Counted from the first letter of the stretch, positions 53,363 to 60,999 are shown. The stretch is DNA of 64,000 nucleotides from Rhizobium rhizogenes NBRC 13257 (GCF_000696095.1 NZ_BAYX01000009.1:186001-250000); one strand, 5' to 3'. Numbers and translations: made by a program. The notes: a model not told the origin generated them from the letters alone.

Positions 53363-54460
53363 TCAGGACTGCACTTTTTTGTCATTGAGCTCCCTGGCAT
53401 AGTCGAGGATAGCCTGTTTACGTTCCGGCGTGCCCGGATGGGTCGACAGCATGCTGGTGTCGGAGTGATCGTTGAGTTTGGTCTCCAGGAGATCGAAGAA
53501 ACGCGACAGAGCTGTTGGGTCCATGCCGGCCGCCTGCATCAACTCGACCGAACGACGGTCGGCCTGGGCTTCTGCCGAACGGGAATAGGAAAGCGCCAAG
53601 AGACCGCCGCCCTGGGTCAGCACATCCTGAACGCCGGAGCCGACGTCGCCGGCAATCAGCATCACCAGGCCGGCAACGCCGGCGGCGCGATACAGCTGGC
53701 GGAGACTGTGCTTGTATTCGACATGGCCGATCTCGTGGCCGAGAACGGCGGTGATCATTTCGGTATCGCTGCCGGCAAGATCGACCAACTGATCGGTGAG
53801 GACGAGATTTCCGTCCGGCAGCGCGAAGGCGTTCGGGCCAATGATACCGCCATCGCGGAAGTTCAGCTTGTAGCGACCGGCGCCGCCCTCGGCCTGGGCC
53901 GCAATCTTTTCGAACCGATCCGAGATGTCCTTGCGCCTGTCCTCGGAAAGCTTGCTCGGGCTGAGAGCCGTCTGGCCCAGCGTCTTCAGCGTGCCCGCCG
54001 ACATGATTTCCGGCACCACCGGCGGCGTCACCAGCACCGCGACCTCCACCAGCGCCGGCAAGGCATAGTGATAGATAACCGATGCGAGCACGATCGTCGC
54101 GACGGCAAAAGCGATCATCCGCGGACGGACGATCTCCAGCCGATGCACGAAACCGCTGCGCTTCTCGCCTCGACCCTGGAGATAGACGTCGATCGCGTCA
54201 TTGTCGCGCGTTTCGAAAACGGATTCATTTCCGAACACGATACGGCGGGGAATCGAGCCGACGCGCGGGCTGATCTCAATGTCGGAGCGGATGCCCCAGG
54301 CGAGACGCTTGTCCTTCTCATCCTCCTCGTCCGACAACACGGTCAGCGAACCACCCATATCAACCAACCGGGCCGGAATGGCGCGGCTGGAATGCGGCGG
54401 ATGCCAGAGGCCCGCCGCGATCACTGGTCCATCAGAAGCCAAAGTCGAAACCATCGACAT
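53363..54460 (-). CDS. M48-family metalloprotease
   Basis: 365 residues. A cytoplasmic N-terminal region of ~110 residues is followed by one membrane helix (MIAFAVATIVLASVIYHYAL, about residues 115-134). The peptidase domain has PNAFALPDGNLVLTDQLVDL, the zinc motif VLGHEIGHVEYKHS (HEIGH, about 242-246), and SRSAEAQADRRSVELMQ with the third ligand Glu. M48 enzymes of this kind act in envelope quality control. It overlaps the upstream YjgN-like gene by 29 bases; an ATG at 54454 is an alternative start. Confidence 0.9.
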   Translation of the reverse strand: MSMVSTLASDGPVIAAGLWHPPHSSRAIPARLVDMGGSLTVLSDEEDEKDKRLAWGIRSDIEISPRVGSIPRRIVFGNESVFETRDNDAIDVYLQGRGEKRSGFVHRLEIVRPRMIAFAVATIVLASVIYHYALPALVEVAVLVTPPVVPEIMSAGTLKTLGQTALSPSKLSEDRRKDISDRFEKIAAQAEGGAGRYKLNFRDGGIIGPNAFALPDGNLVLTDQLVDLAGSDTEMITAVLGHEIGHVEYKHSLRQLYRAAGVAGLVMLIAGDVGSGVQDVLTQGGGLLALSYSRSAEAQADRRSVELMQAAGMDPTALSRFFDLLETKLNDHSDTSMLSTHPGTPERKQAILDYARELNDKKVQS

Positions 54461-55502
54461 CGAGATATTCCGCGCTGATGGCGTTGCCGCTCGAGCGAAC
54501 CTGATCGATCACCACGCCGATGTCACCGTCGACATGGATGGCGGTATGCTCTGCGAGATAATGTTGCAGGCGCACCGCCGCCCAGGGGCGCATCAGGCCG
54601 AGGGTTGCAAATGTGACGATCACATTGGAGATCGCAATCCATGCATAACGCCGGCGACCAAGATCGCTAAGGAGACTGTGACGGCGGTCGATCATGGTCG
54701 CCGACCACACGATGTTGCGCACCATGGCCCGATAGAAAAGTCCGGCGATGGCATAGACGAGCACAAATCCAATGATGGCCCAATGCCAGACACTTACCGT
54801 ACCCATCGATCCGGACATGGCAGCCTCGGGCGATGTCCCTGAGATCGCGAAAGCCAAGCCGGCGAGAACAACGAGGCCAATCAGAGCGACCGCAATGGCA
54901 ATACCGAGCGCCTTGTAGAATCCGCCCAATGTCAGGTTGGTCGAAAATGGCCGGTCGCCGTAACGCAGATTGTCGAAAACATACCGATAGAACCAGCGGG
55001 CAGCGATGGGCGCAAGAATTCCGACCGAGACAATCGTAACGAGGCCGCCTAGAAAGATAGCCTTGAAAGCGCCGCCGTAGGTGCCGACGAAATCGAACCG
55101 CACGTTGCGATAACTCGTCACGCGGGCGTTGAAGCGCAGACCGCGCATGAGAAACCAGGGGAAAGCGAGGATCAGCAGCGGCGTGACGATCAGCGCCGCG
55201 AGCGGCGCGACAGTCGTGACGATCTGCGAGATGATCAGAAATCCGAAGACGATCAGGCGGCCAATGAAAATCTGCTTGCCCTTGGCGTGATATTCGAATG
55301 TATGCCCGAGCAGTGCTGTATTGCCATAGAAATAGCGGTTGCGCCGAACCTTCGCCCAGGCGGAGTAGATGCCCAGGGTGATGATCGTCAGCAAAACATT
55401 GACGATCCAGATACCGAAATATTCCTTGGCGTTGCCGGTGAACGACGCACGTTGAAACGTCTGTCCGCCGTCGAACGGGCGCAAATTTTCTGCCAGAGCC
55501 AT
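54432..55502 (-). CDS. YjgN/DUF898 family membrane protein
   Basis: 356 residues from the ATG at 55502 (AAGGGGGG about 11 bases upstream). DUF898 pattern: FTGNAKEYFGIWIVNVLLTI, ITLGIYSAWAKVRRNRYFYG, NTALLGHTFEYHAKGKQIFI, RGLRFNARVTSYRNVRFDFV, and a repeat of the motif near RYAWIAISNVIVTFATLGLM with RPWAAVRLQHYLAEHTAIHV. About eight helices. Function unknown. The overlap with the M48 protease gene suggests the two proteins work together at the inner membrane. Confidence 0.88.
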   Translation of the reverse strand: MALAENLRPFDGGQTFQRASFTGNAKEYFGIWIVNVLLTIITLGIYSAWAKVRRNRYFYGNTALLGHTFEYHAKGKQIFIGRLIVFGFLIISQIVTTVAPLAALIVTPLLILAFPWFLMRGLRFNARVTSYRNVRFDFVGTYGGAFKAIFLGGLVTIVSVGILAPIAARWFYRYVFDNLRYGDRPFSTNLTLGGFYKALGIAIAVALIGLVVLAGLAFAISGTSPEAAMSGSMGTVSVWHWAIIGFVLVYAIAGLFYRAMVRNIVWSATMIDRRHSLLSDLGRRRYAWIAISNVIVTFATLGLMRPWAAVRLQHYLAEHTAIHVDGDIGVVIDQVRSSGNAISAEYLDVDGFDFGF

Positions 55503-55660
55503 ATCCAACCACCCCCCTTGGTAGACCAGTGTTGCGGATGGTGCCGATCATCCCCAATCAGCGCGCGAAACCATCCGACGCGTTAATCTACCGCGAGACG
55601 CAGGAAAGTCGATCCCATCCGGCGCAATTTATAAGCGCCCGAATAGAAGCGGGTCGGGCC

Positions 55661-56008
55661 TCACGGCACCGAAACCCAGACCGCCATCTCGCAACCGCCC
55701 GGCTCGCGGAAATGAAAGCGTCGGCCGCCCGGAAAATCGAAGGCGGGGCGGGTCACCACACCGCCGGCAAGCTCGACCGCACGCTGCGCCGCTTCCAGAT
55801 CGGTCGCGCGCACGACCGGCAGCGGGGCGCCGGCGGCGTCCCCCGCATCGCCATCAATCCCGGCGTCGATCCCGGCCGCCTCGATGACGTGATAGGTCGG
55901 CCCGTAGCTGACGAAGCTCCAGTCGAAAGCCTCCGCGAAAAAACGGCGGGTCTTCAACGCATCGGTCGATGGGAATTCGAGATAGTCGATCTGATAGGTC
56001 GCAGGCAT
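55661..56008 (-). CDS. VOC family protein
   Basis: 115 residues from the ATG at 56008. The single glyoxalase-like module pair is visible in QIDYLEFPSTDALKTRRFFA, EAFDWSFVSYGPTYHVIEAA and the C-terminal DFPGGRRFHFREPGGCEMAV. Members are metal-dependent isomerases or dioxygenases, or resistance proteins; no substrate can be assigned. The 158 bases between it and the DUF898 gene hold no gene. Confidence 0.85.
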   Translation of the reverse strand: MPATYQIDYLEFPSTDALKTRRFFAEAFDWSFVSYGPTYHVIEAAGIDAGIDGDAGDAAGAPLPVVRATDLEAAQRAVELAGGVVTRPAFDFPGGRRFHFREPGGCEMAVWVSVP

Positions 56009-56153
56009 TGTGCTGCCCTCCAATTGTTCTTGTTTTGTTCTAATGCAAAACAAGATCTCCGGCAAGATGACGGAGCGGGAAATAACCGCAACAAAAAACC
56101 GCCGCCCAACTCAACATCGGGCGGCGGCGGATTTCAAGCAAGAACGACGAAGA

Positions 56154-57650
56154 TCACTTCATCGTCGGCATGACGAATTCAGCACCATCCTTGATGCCGG
56201 ACGGCCAGCGAGCGGTGATCGTCTTGGTGCGGGTCCAGAACTTGATCGAGTCCGTGCCGTGCTGGTTGAGGTCGCCGAAGCTCGAGGCCTTCCAGCCGCC
56301 GAAGGAATGGTAGGCGAGCGGAACCGGGATCGGAACGTTGATGCCGATCATGCCGATGTTGATGCGCGAGGCGAAATCGCGGGCTGCGTCGCCGTCACGG
56401 GTGTAGATGGCAACGCCGTTGCCATATTCATGTTTCATCGGCAGCTCGAGCGCGTCTTCATAGTTCTTGGCGCGGACGACCGAGAGAACCGGTCCAAAAA
56501 TCTCGGCCTTGTAGATATCCATGTCCGCCGTGACGTTATCGAACAGGCTGCCGCCGACGAAATAGCCGTCCTCATAGCCCTGCAGCTTGAAGCCACGGCC
56601 GTCGACGAGGAGCTTGGCGCCCTCTTCGACACCGCGATCGATCAGGCCATTGATACGGTTATAGGCATCCTTGGTGATGACCGGACCCATGTCGGCCTTG
56701 TCGTCGGTATAGGGGCCGATGCGCAGCGATTCGATCTTCGGGATCAGCTTTTCGACCAGGCGGTTCGCCGTGTCTTCGCCGACGGGAACAGCGACGGAGA
56801 TCGCCATGCAGCGCTCACCGGCCGAGCCATAGCCAGCCCCCATGAGGGCGTTGACGGCCTGGTCCAGATCGGCGTCCGGCATGATGATCATGTGGTTCTT
56901 GGCGCCGCCGAAGCACTGCGCGCGCTTGCCGTTCGCAGCCGCCGTGCCATAGACATAGCGGGCGATCGGCGTCGAGCCGACGAAGGAGACGGCGCCGATA
57001 TCCGGATCCGTCAGGATGGCGTCGACCGCAGCCTTGTCGCCGTTGACGACGTTAAGGATGCCCGCCGGCAGGCCGGCTTCGATCATCAGCTCGGCAAGGC
57101 GGATCGGCAGGGAGGGATCACGCTCGGACGGCTTCAGGATGAAGGCGTTGCCGCAGGCGATAGCCGGCGCAAACATCCACATCGGGATCATGCCCGGGAA
57201 GTTGAACGGCGTAATGCCGGCGCCGATGCCGACCGGCTGGCGGATGGAATACATGTCGATCGCCGGGCCGGCGCCTTCGGTGAACTCACCCTTGGCGAGG
57301 TGCGGAATGCCGCAGACAAATTCGCAGACTTCCAGGCCGCGAATGACATCGCCCTTGGAGTCTTCAACCGTCTTGCCGTGCTCCTTGGAGAGCATGGTCG
57401 CCAGCTCGTCCATGTGCTTGTTCAGAAGCTCGACGAACTTGAAGAAGACGCGGGCGCGGCGCTGCGGATTGGTGGCGGCCCACTTCGGCTGCGCTGCCTT
57501 GGCGTTTTCGACGGCGGTGCGGATTTCCTCGACGCTGGCGAGCGCGACCGTCGACTGAACTTCGCCGGTTGCCGGATTATAGACGTTGGCTGTGCGTCCG
57601 CTGGTGCCGGCGACGTGCTTGCCGCCGATAAAATGACCAATCTCATGCAT
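56154..57650 (-). CDS. mmsA: CoA-acylating methylmalonate-semialdehyde dehydrogenase
   Basis: 498 residues from the ATG at 57650 with GAGGAGG upstream. Family features: GIGAGITPFNFPGMIPMWMF (Asn150), ILKPSERDPSLPIRLAELMI, VSFVGSTPIARYVYGTAAAN, and catalytic Cys281 in YGSAGERCMAISVAVPVG. Without a Glu general base typical of hydrolytic ALDHs, it fits the CoA-acylating MMSDH group that turns methylmalonate semialdehyde into propionyl-CoA (valine and inositol catabolism). It is divergent from a LysR gene across an inverted repeat. Confidence 0.93.
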   Translation of the reverse strand: MHEIGHFIGGKHVAGTSGRTANVYNPATGEVQSTVALASVEEIRTAVENAKAAQPKWAATNPQRRARVFFKFVELLNKHMDELATMLSKEHGKTVEDSKGDVIRGLEVCEFVCGIPHLAKGEFTEGAGPAIDMYSIRQPVGIGAGITPFNFPGMIPMWMFAPAIACGNAFILKPSERDPSLPIRLAELMIEAGLPAGILNVVNGDKAAVDAILTDPDIGAVSFVGSTPIARYVYGTAAANGKRAQCFGGAKNHMIIMPDADLDQAVNALMGAGYGSAGERCMAISVAVPVGEDTANRLVEKLIPKIESLRIGPYTDDKADMGPVITKDAYNRINGLIDRGVEEGAKLLVDGRGFKLQGYEDGYFVGGSLFDNVTADMDIYKAEIFGPVLSVVRAKNYEDALELPMKHEYGNGVAIYTRDGDAARDFASRINIGMIGINVPIPVPLAYHSFGGWKASSFGDLNQHGTDSIKFWTRTKTITARWPSGIKDGAEFVMPTMK

Positions 57651-57690
57651 GGGTGTGCCTCCTCGTTTTCTTGAATGACTGTAGGATCGC

Positions 57691-57749
57691 ACTTCAATTT
57701 GCACAAATCAATGAGCTGTTATAAGCAACCGTTGTGCAAAAATTGAAGT
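57691..57749. promoter_or_regulatory. Long inverted repeat between mmsA and its LysR regulator
   Basis: acttcaatttgcacaa (57691-57706) is repeated in inverse as ttgtgcaaaaattgaagt (57732-57749), matching along the whole arm apart from a 2-base insertion. The arms are 25 bases apart. The element sits between the divergent mmsA and LysR starts, as expected for a LysR activation/repression site pair. Confidence 0.65.
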
Positions 57750-57762
57750 CCGGGGTGTGCAT

Positions 57763-58644
57763 ATGGATTGGGATGACGTCCGCATGTTCCTCGCCGTGGC
57801 CCGTACGGGGCAGATCCTGGCGGCCTCGAAGCGGCTTGGGGTCAATCATGCGACCCTGTCGCGGCGGGTGACGACACTGGAGGAACGGCTGAAGACGCGG
57901 CTGCTGGTGCGCCGCACCAATGGCTGCGAGCTGACGGCCGAGGGCGAAATCTTCCTGCACGCGGCCGAACGCATGGAAACCGAGATGCTGCGGGCGCAGG
58001 CGAGTGTCGGTCATCTCGACAGCGCCATTACCGGCACGGTGCGTATCGGCGCGCCGGACGGTTTCGGCGTATCCTTCCTCGCGCCGCGCCTGGGGCGGCT
58101 GATCGCGCGCTATCCGGAACTGCGCATCCAGCTCGTGCCGGTGCCCCGCTCCTTTTCGTTGTCACAGCGCGAGGCCGATATCGCCATTACGCTGGAGCGC
58201 CCGGAACAGGGCCGGCTGGTCTCCTCGAAGCTTACGGACTATACGCTCGGCCTCTATGCCTCGAAAGCCTATCTCGACAAGGCCGGCCTGCCCGACAGCG
58301 TCGAGGCGCTGAAGCTGCATCCGCGCATCGGCTATGTCGAAGACCTGCTCTTCACCGCCTCGCTGAACTTCTCCGGTGAGATCATGCGCAGCTGGGACGC
58401 GTCCTTCGAAATCTCCACCTCCATCGGCCAGACCGAAGCCGTGCGCTCCGGCGCCGGCATCGGCATCCTGCATGACTACATCGCCCGGCAATATCCGGAA
58501 CTGACCCGCATCCTGCCCGATATCTCGATCAAGCGCGCCTATTGGACCACCTACCACGAAAGCGCCCGCGATCTGGTGCGGGTTCGCACTGTCGCGGACT
58601 TTCTGCAAGAGCTGGTGAGCGAGGAACGGCGGATGTTTTTGTAA
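57763..58644 (+). CDS. LysR-family regulator divergent from mmsA
   Basis: 293 residues from the ATG at 57763 (a GTG two codons earlier is also possible). HTH: WDDVRMFLAVARTGQILAAS, HATLSRRVTTLEERLKTRLL. The effector domain follows (GTVRIGAPDGFGVSFLAPRL). It probably controls mmsA through the inverted repeat that ends just before its start. Confidence 0.9.
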   Translation: MDWDDVRMFLAVARTGQILAASKRLGVNHATLSRRVTTLEERLKTRLLVRRTNGCELTAEGEIFLHAAERMETEMLRAQASVGHLDSAITGTVRIGAPDGFGVSFLAPRLGRLIARYPELRIQLVPVPRSFSLSQREADIAITLERPEQGRLVSSKLTDYTLGLYASKAYLDKAGLPDSVEALKLHPRIGYVEDLLFTASLNFSGEIMRSWDASFEISTSIGQTEAVRSGAGIGILHDYIARQYPELTRILPDISIKRAYWTTYHESARDLVRVRTVADFLQELVSEERRMFL

Positions 58645-58658
58645 CGCCGGCCCCGGCC

Positions 58659-58817
58659 CTACGCATGCTTCGGCGGCTCCTCGTTCTCATCGGGATTGGG
58701 AACGGGAATTTCATCCGGCAAGCTGTCGGGATCCGGCTCCTCTATCGGCGGCTTGGGTATCCAGCCTGGATCGGGCATCGGCGGTGTCTCGGGAATCGGC
58801 TCGCGTGGCACGGACAT
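58659..58817 (-). CDS. Very small Pro/Glu/Asp-rich protein (52 residues)
   Basis: The reverse strand encodes MSVPREPIPETPPMPDPGWI followed by PKPPIEEPDPDSLPDEIPVP and NPDENEEPPKHA. AAAGGAA precedes the ATG. Nearly a quarter of the residues are Pro and the net charge is strongly acidic, so it is probably intrinsically disordered. I recall similar tiny proteins in rhizobia but know no function. It converges with the LysR gene, 14 bases apart. Confidence 0.65.
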   Translation of the reverse strand: MSVPREPIPETPPMPDPGWIPKPPIEEPDPDSLPDEIPVPNPDENEEPPKHA

Positions 58818-58961
58818 GCCAGTTCCTTTCGTCTGGTTGCTGATATTGGCTAACGGTCGGGAGCAGGCAGGGTTCCCGGAAAAATGCCGCAGGCAGGCCG
58901 AACGAAACTGGACAAGGGGCAGCCAAGGCCTAGTATCTTAGGGAGATCTCAAGGAGCGAAA

Positions 58962-59111
58962 ATGATGGCTGAGAAAAAGAAAACGAAGCAGGCCGAGAAA
59001 GAGCACAAGGAGCAGGACGACTATCTCGAAGAGGCGCTCGAGGAAACCTTTCCCGCGAGCGATCCGATCTCGCCGGGGCATGTCGTGAAGAAGCCCGAAG
59101 ACAAGAAATAG
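58962..59111 (+). CDS. Small conserved Lys/Glu-rich protein (49 residues)
   Basis: From the ATG at 58962 with AAGGAG 5 bases upstream. Sequence MMAEKKKTKQAEKEHKEQDD, then YLEEALEETFPASDPISPGH and VVKKPEDKK. The EETFPASDPIS motif marks a widespread small protein of unknown function in alphaproteobacteria. Its last 64 bases and about 60 bases of downstream DNA are repeated at 60581. Confidence 0.75.
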   Translation: MMAEKKKTKQAEKEHKEQDDYLEEALEETFPASDPISPGHVVKKPEDKK

Positions 59112-59191
59112 CCCACGGCCTGAGCCGGGAGAGCTATGATGTCTGATCCATGAAAGGGTGGGAATAGCACGATTGAGGTGTTCGCAGCCTC
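59048..59191. repeat. Direct repeat copy A (3' end of the small gene to a decayed tRNA-His end)
   Basis: The sequence from ctttcccgcgagcgatccga through the stop codon and gggagagctatgatgtctga is repeated at 60581 with only a few mismatches and one 1-base gap. After it, gcacgattgaggtg...cagcctc (59167-59190) resembles the 3' end of tRNA-His as it stands in copy B (gtacggttgggggg...acctcc), but with many changes. Copy B offset is 1533 bases. Confidence 0.75.
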
Positions 59192-59360
59192 TTCCATACT
59201 GTAGTAAAAACAAATTCTTAGGTATGCTTTCAGTCGAATTTATGGTGCGTTGTTCGACGTTGGTTCATCGCGTTGTTCGAGCCTATCGTCCCATCAGTTG
59301 GTGCGAAGCAGGCGAGCATATCGCGCTCGTGGAAGGGACTAGAGCATCGCGATCCGAGGA

Positions 59361-59645
59361 TCAGCGGCGCCGGCCGTAGTAAATCATCAAAAGCAAAAGT
59401 AGAATCGTTGGAATGCCAGCGACGCTGGAGAAGGCTGCAAAGGCCCAGAGATCTGTTGCTTCTCCGCTGCACTGAGCAAAAGGGCAGACCCACTGCGCAG
59501 TGACGAGCAACGCCAGAAACGCCACCGCAATCAGGATCAGCAGCACCAAGATCATGAAGGCTGTGGCAAGCGCAAGAGTAGCCTTTATGAAGCTAATGGC
59601 AGCTCGTATCTTCAAGCGCACTTTCGCCGGAGCATCCAAGGTCAT
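59361..59645 (-). CDS. Cassette membrane protein 3 (94 residues)
   Basis: Basic N-terminus (PAKVRLKIRAAISFIKATLA), two hydrophobic segments (ATAFMILVLLILIAVAFLAL at about 28-47 and SVAGIPTILLLLLMIYYGRR at the C-terminus), and two Cys in CPFAQCSG between them. Its ATG overlaps the stop of the upstream 191-residue gene (ATGA). The protein is not recognised. The 249 bases between it and the small gene at 58962 hold only repeat copy A and AT-rich sequence. Confidence 0.6.
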   Translation of the reverse strand: MTLDAPAKVRLKIRAAISFIKATLALATAFMILVLLILIAVAFLALLVTAQWVCPFAQCSGEATDLWAFAAFSSVAGIPTILLLLLMIYYGRRR

Positions 59646-60217
59646 GGCTCGACGTAATGAAAGGTGCTGGCATAGACACCCAAGCTAGTACCGCGGCCCT
59701 CGACGGTGATCCGCATGCCTGGCTTAAGGGTCTGTCTGATAGCGTTGGAAACGCCACAAAGGCTATCGAAGAGGAATGGCAAATCTCGGAGTTCTACCGG
59801 CGACCGGCATCCTTTTTGATTGTCACCGTCCGCTCGTGCAACTTTATAAGGAAGCTCAACGTGATGACCTGCGACTAGGGCAAGGACCATTGGAGCACCG
59901 GCAACGGCGGGGAGGCTGCCAAAAAAGTAACCCATAAAAGGTGCAATCAAAATCGCACCTGCCTTTTTCAGCTCTCCTTCATCGCTGTTGGTCATACCCT
60001 TTACAACAAAACAAACCATTAGCACCGCTGAGAGGAGGCCGATGGCAACACGAAACGAACTCGTCGCAGCGGCCCAGTCCGTAGATGGCACGAAGCCATA
60101 TCCAAAACCTCTTCCAATAAAGCCGAAGAATAGAAGTAAGCCCCAGATCGACAGCAGAGCAATTCCGATTTTAGCAACCCAGCGCATTGCTTTCGCTCTT
60201 GTTGCATCGTTCATCAA
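59642..60217 (-). CDS. Cassette membrane protein 2 (191 residues)
   Basis: Three hydrophobic helices in the first half (IGIALLSIWGLLLFFGFIGR, VAIGLLSAVLMVCFVVKG, and AGAILIAPFMGYFFGSLPAV with more to 115), then a soluble C-terminal half containing LPFLFDSLCGVSNAIRQTLK and a beta-like end, PGMRITVEGRGTSLGVYAST. The start overlaps the stop of the preceding open frame (60214) and its stop overlaps the next start. No family is recognised. Composition is less GC-rich than the flanks. Confidence 0.65.
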   Translation of the reverse strand: MMNDATRAKAMRWVAKIGIALLSIWGLLLFFGFIGRGFGYGFVPSTDWAAATSSFRVAIGLLSAVLMVCFVVKGMTNSDEGELKKAGAILIAPFMGYFFGSLPAVAGAPMVLALVAGHHVELPYKVARADGDNQKGCRSPVELRDLPFLFDSLCGVSNAIRQTLKPGMRITVEGRGTSLGVYASTFHYVEP

Positions 60218-60405
60218 TCGATCCGCCCCGGCTCTTGCTGCTTAGCTATCCTTGGCACACCACTGGTTGCGATTTCAAGAGTGCTTATGGTGCCGGAAAA
60301 GCTCCCGCTTGACTCCTCCTCAAAATGAGAACATTTTAAGAACAAACGCGAGCTGCGCCCCGGCCTGAGTTTACTGACAATTTGATGATGAGAACCGCCG
60401 TGCAT
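60214..60405 (-). CDS. Cassette protein 1, possible N-terminally truncated gene
   Basis: The frame ends at 60214, overlapping the next gene's start by ATGA, and reads MHGGSHHQIVSKLRPGRSSR, LFLKCSHFEEESSGSFSGTI from an ATG at 60405. The frame continues upstream to an ATG at 60513 (...GFGTHWTHIVIPP). No ribosome site is evident at either start. LRPGxxxxL and the beta-like ending echo the soluble half of its neighbour (TLKPGMRITVEG). The gene may have lost its real 5' end at the repeat junction. Confidence 0.4.
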   Translation of the reverse strand: MHGGSHHQIVSKLRPGRSSRLFLKCSHFEEESSGSFSGTISTLEIATSGVPRIAKQQEPGRID

Positions 60406-60416
60406 CGGCGGAATGA

Positions 60417-60644
60417 CGATGTGCGTCCAATGAGTGCCGAAGCCACAGTAGCAACGAAGAGCCGGAACTCGACCCAATAAAAGCGCTCCTCGCCGCACAT
60501 GACGGCGATGCACGGGCAGCCATTGAAGATCTCGTGCACAGGATTAAGCACCTGCGGCAACAGCTTTCGCTTGCCTCCGCCTTTCCCGCCAGCGATCCGA
60601 TCTCGCCGGGGCATGTCGTCAAGAAGCCCGAAGACAAGAAATAG
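60417..60644 (+). pseudogene. Chimeric gene remnant fused to the end of the 49-residue gene
   Basis: An open frame without any usable start reads ELDPIKALLAAHDGDARAAI, EDLVHRIKHLRQQLSLAS, then passes in frame into FPASDPISPGHVVKKPEDKK and the same stop as the intact small gene. The first part resembles the N-terminal segment of a short rhizobial protein (D-P-[VI]-K-A-L-L-A-A...LR-x-QL-x-LAS) that I recall as common in this group. Two unrelated genes are thus joined at the repeat edge (60581). Confidence 0.6.
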
Positions 60645-60726
60645 CCCACGGCCTGCGTTGGGAGAGCTATGATGTCTGATCTATCTAAAGAGTGGAAATG
60701 GTACGGTTGGGGGGTCTCGAACCTCC
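60581..60726. repeat. Direct repeat copy B, running into tRNA-His
   Basis: Matches 59048 onward: the first ~75 bases have two differences, gggagagctatgatgtctga is identical, and the similarity continues with one gap into the 3' end of tRNA-His (60699 onward), which is intact here. The upstream edge coincides with the gene fusion at 60581. Confidence 0.75.
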
Positions 60727-60775
60727 GACCTCAGGTGCCACAAACCTGCGCTCTAACCAACTGAGCTACAACCGC
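60699..60775 (-). tRNA. tRNA-His (anticodon GTG), CCA encoded
   Basis: The minus strand begins GCGGTTGTAGCTCAGTTGGT and folds as a full cloverleaf: D-stem GCTC/GAGC, anticodon stem CAGGT/ACCTG with loop TTGTGGC (anticodon GTG), T-arm GGAGGTTCGAGACCCCCC, and acceptor 3' strand CAACCGT-A-CCA. Base -1 is T, so there is no encoded G-1; position 72 is U (pairing with G1) and the discriminator is A73. This is the unusual alphaproteobacterial tRNA-His form. The 3' CCA is encoded. Confidence 0.96.
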
Positions 60776-60853
60776 ACATGCTCGCGTCGCCGCGAACGGG
60801 GGTGACATACGAGGACTTTGAAATTATTTCAAGTCCTATCTCCCCGCAATATG

Positions 60854-60974
60854 AAAAAGCTGGGCTTGATACCCAGTTCTTGAGGCACAGCACCTTCGGA
60901 TGAAGGCACGAGGGCCGCTTTCCCTTGAATCAGAAACGTCCCGCCTTCAGAGCTTTCACCTGAAAACGGGACGT
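60854..60974 (-). terminator. Structured 3' UTR and terminator of the phasin gene
   Basis: Reading leftward from the phasin stop, three hairpins follow: ACGTCCCG/CGGGACGT with an inner TTCAG/CTGAA (60936-60974), CCTTC-ggat-GAAGG (60893-60906), and CTGGG-N7-CCCAG followed by CTTTTTC (60854-60876). The last is a good intrinsic terminator. The first has only a short T-run and may be a leaky terminator. Another inverted repeat, AGGACT...AGTCCT, lies at 60812-60837, in the tRNA-His promoter region. Confidence 0.65.
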
Positions 60975-60999
60975 CTTGGCCTTGGGAGGCATTTTGGGA

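Noticed and set aside
56010..57674. 554-codon plus-strand frame opposite mmsA
   Set aside because: It is a shadow of the dehydrogenase gene, whose catalytic motifs are complete on the minus strand.
59048..60726. Insertion sequence or transposon explaining the repeats near tRNA-His
   Set aside because: No transposase, terminal inverted repeats or short target duplication is visible; the repeats are long direct copies of host sequence.
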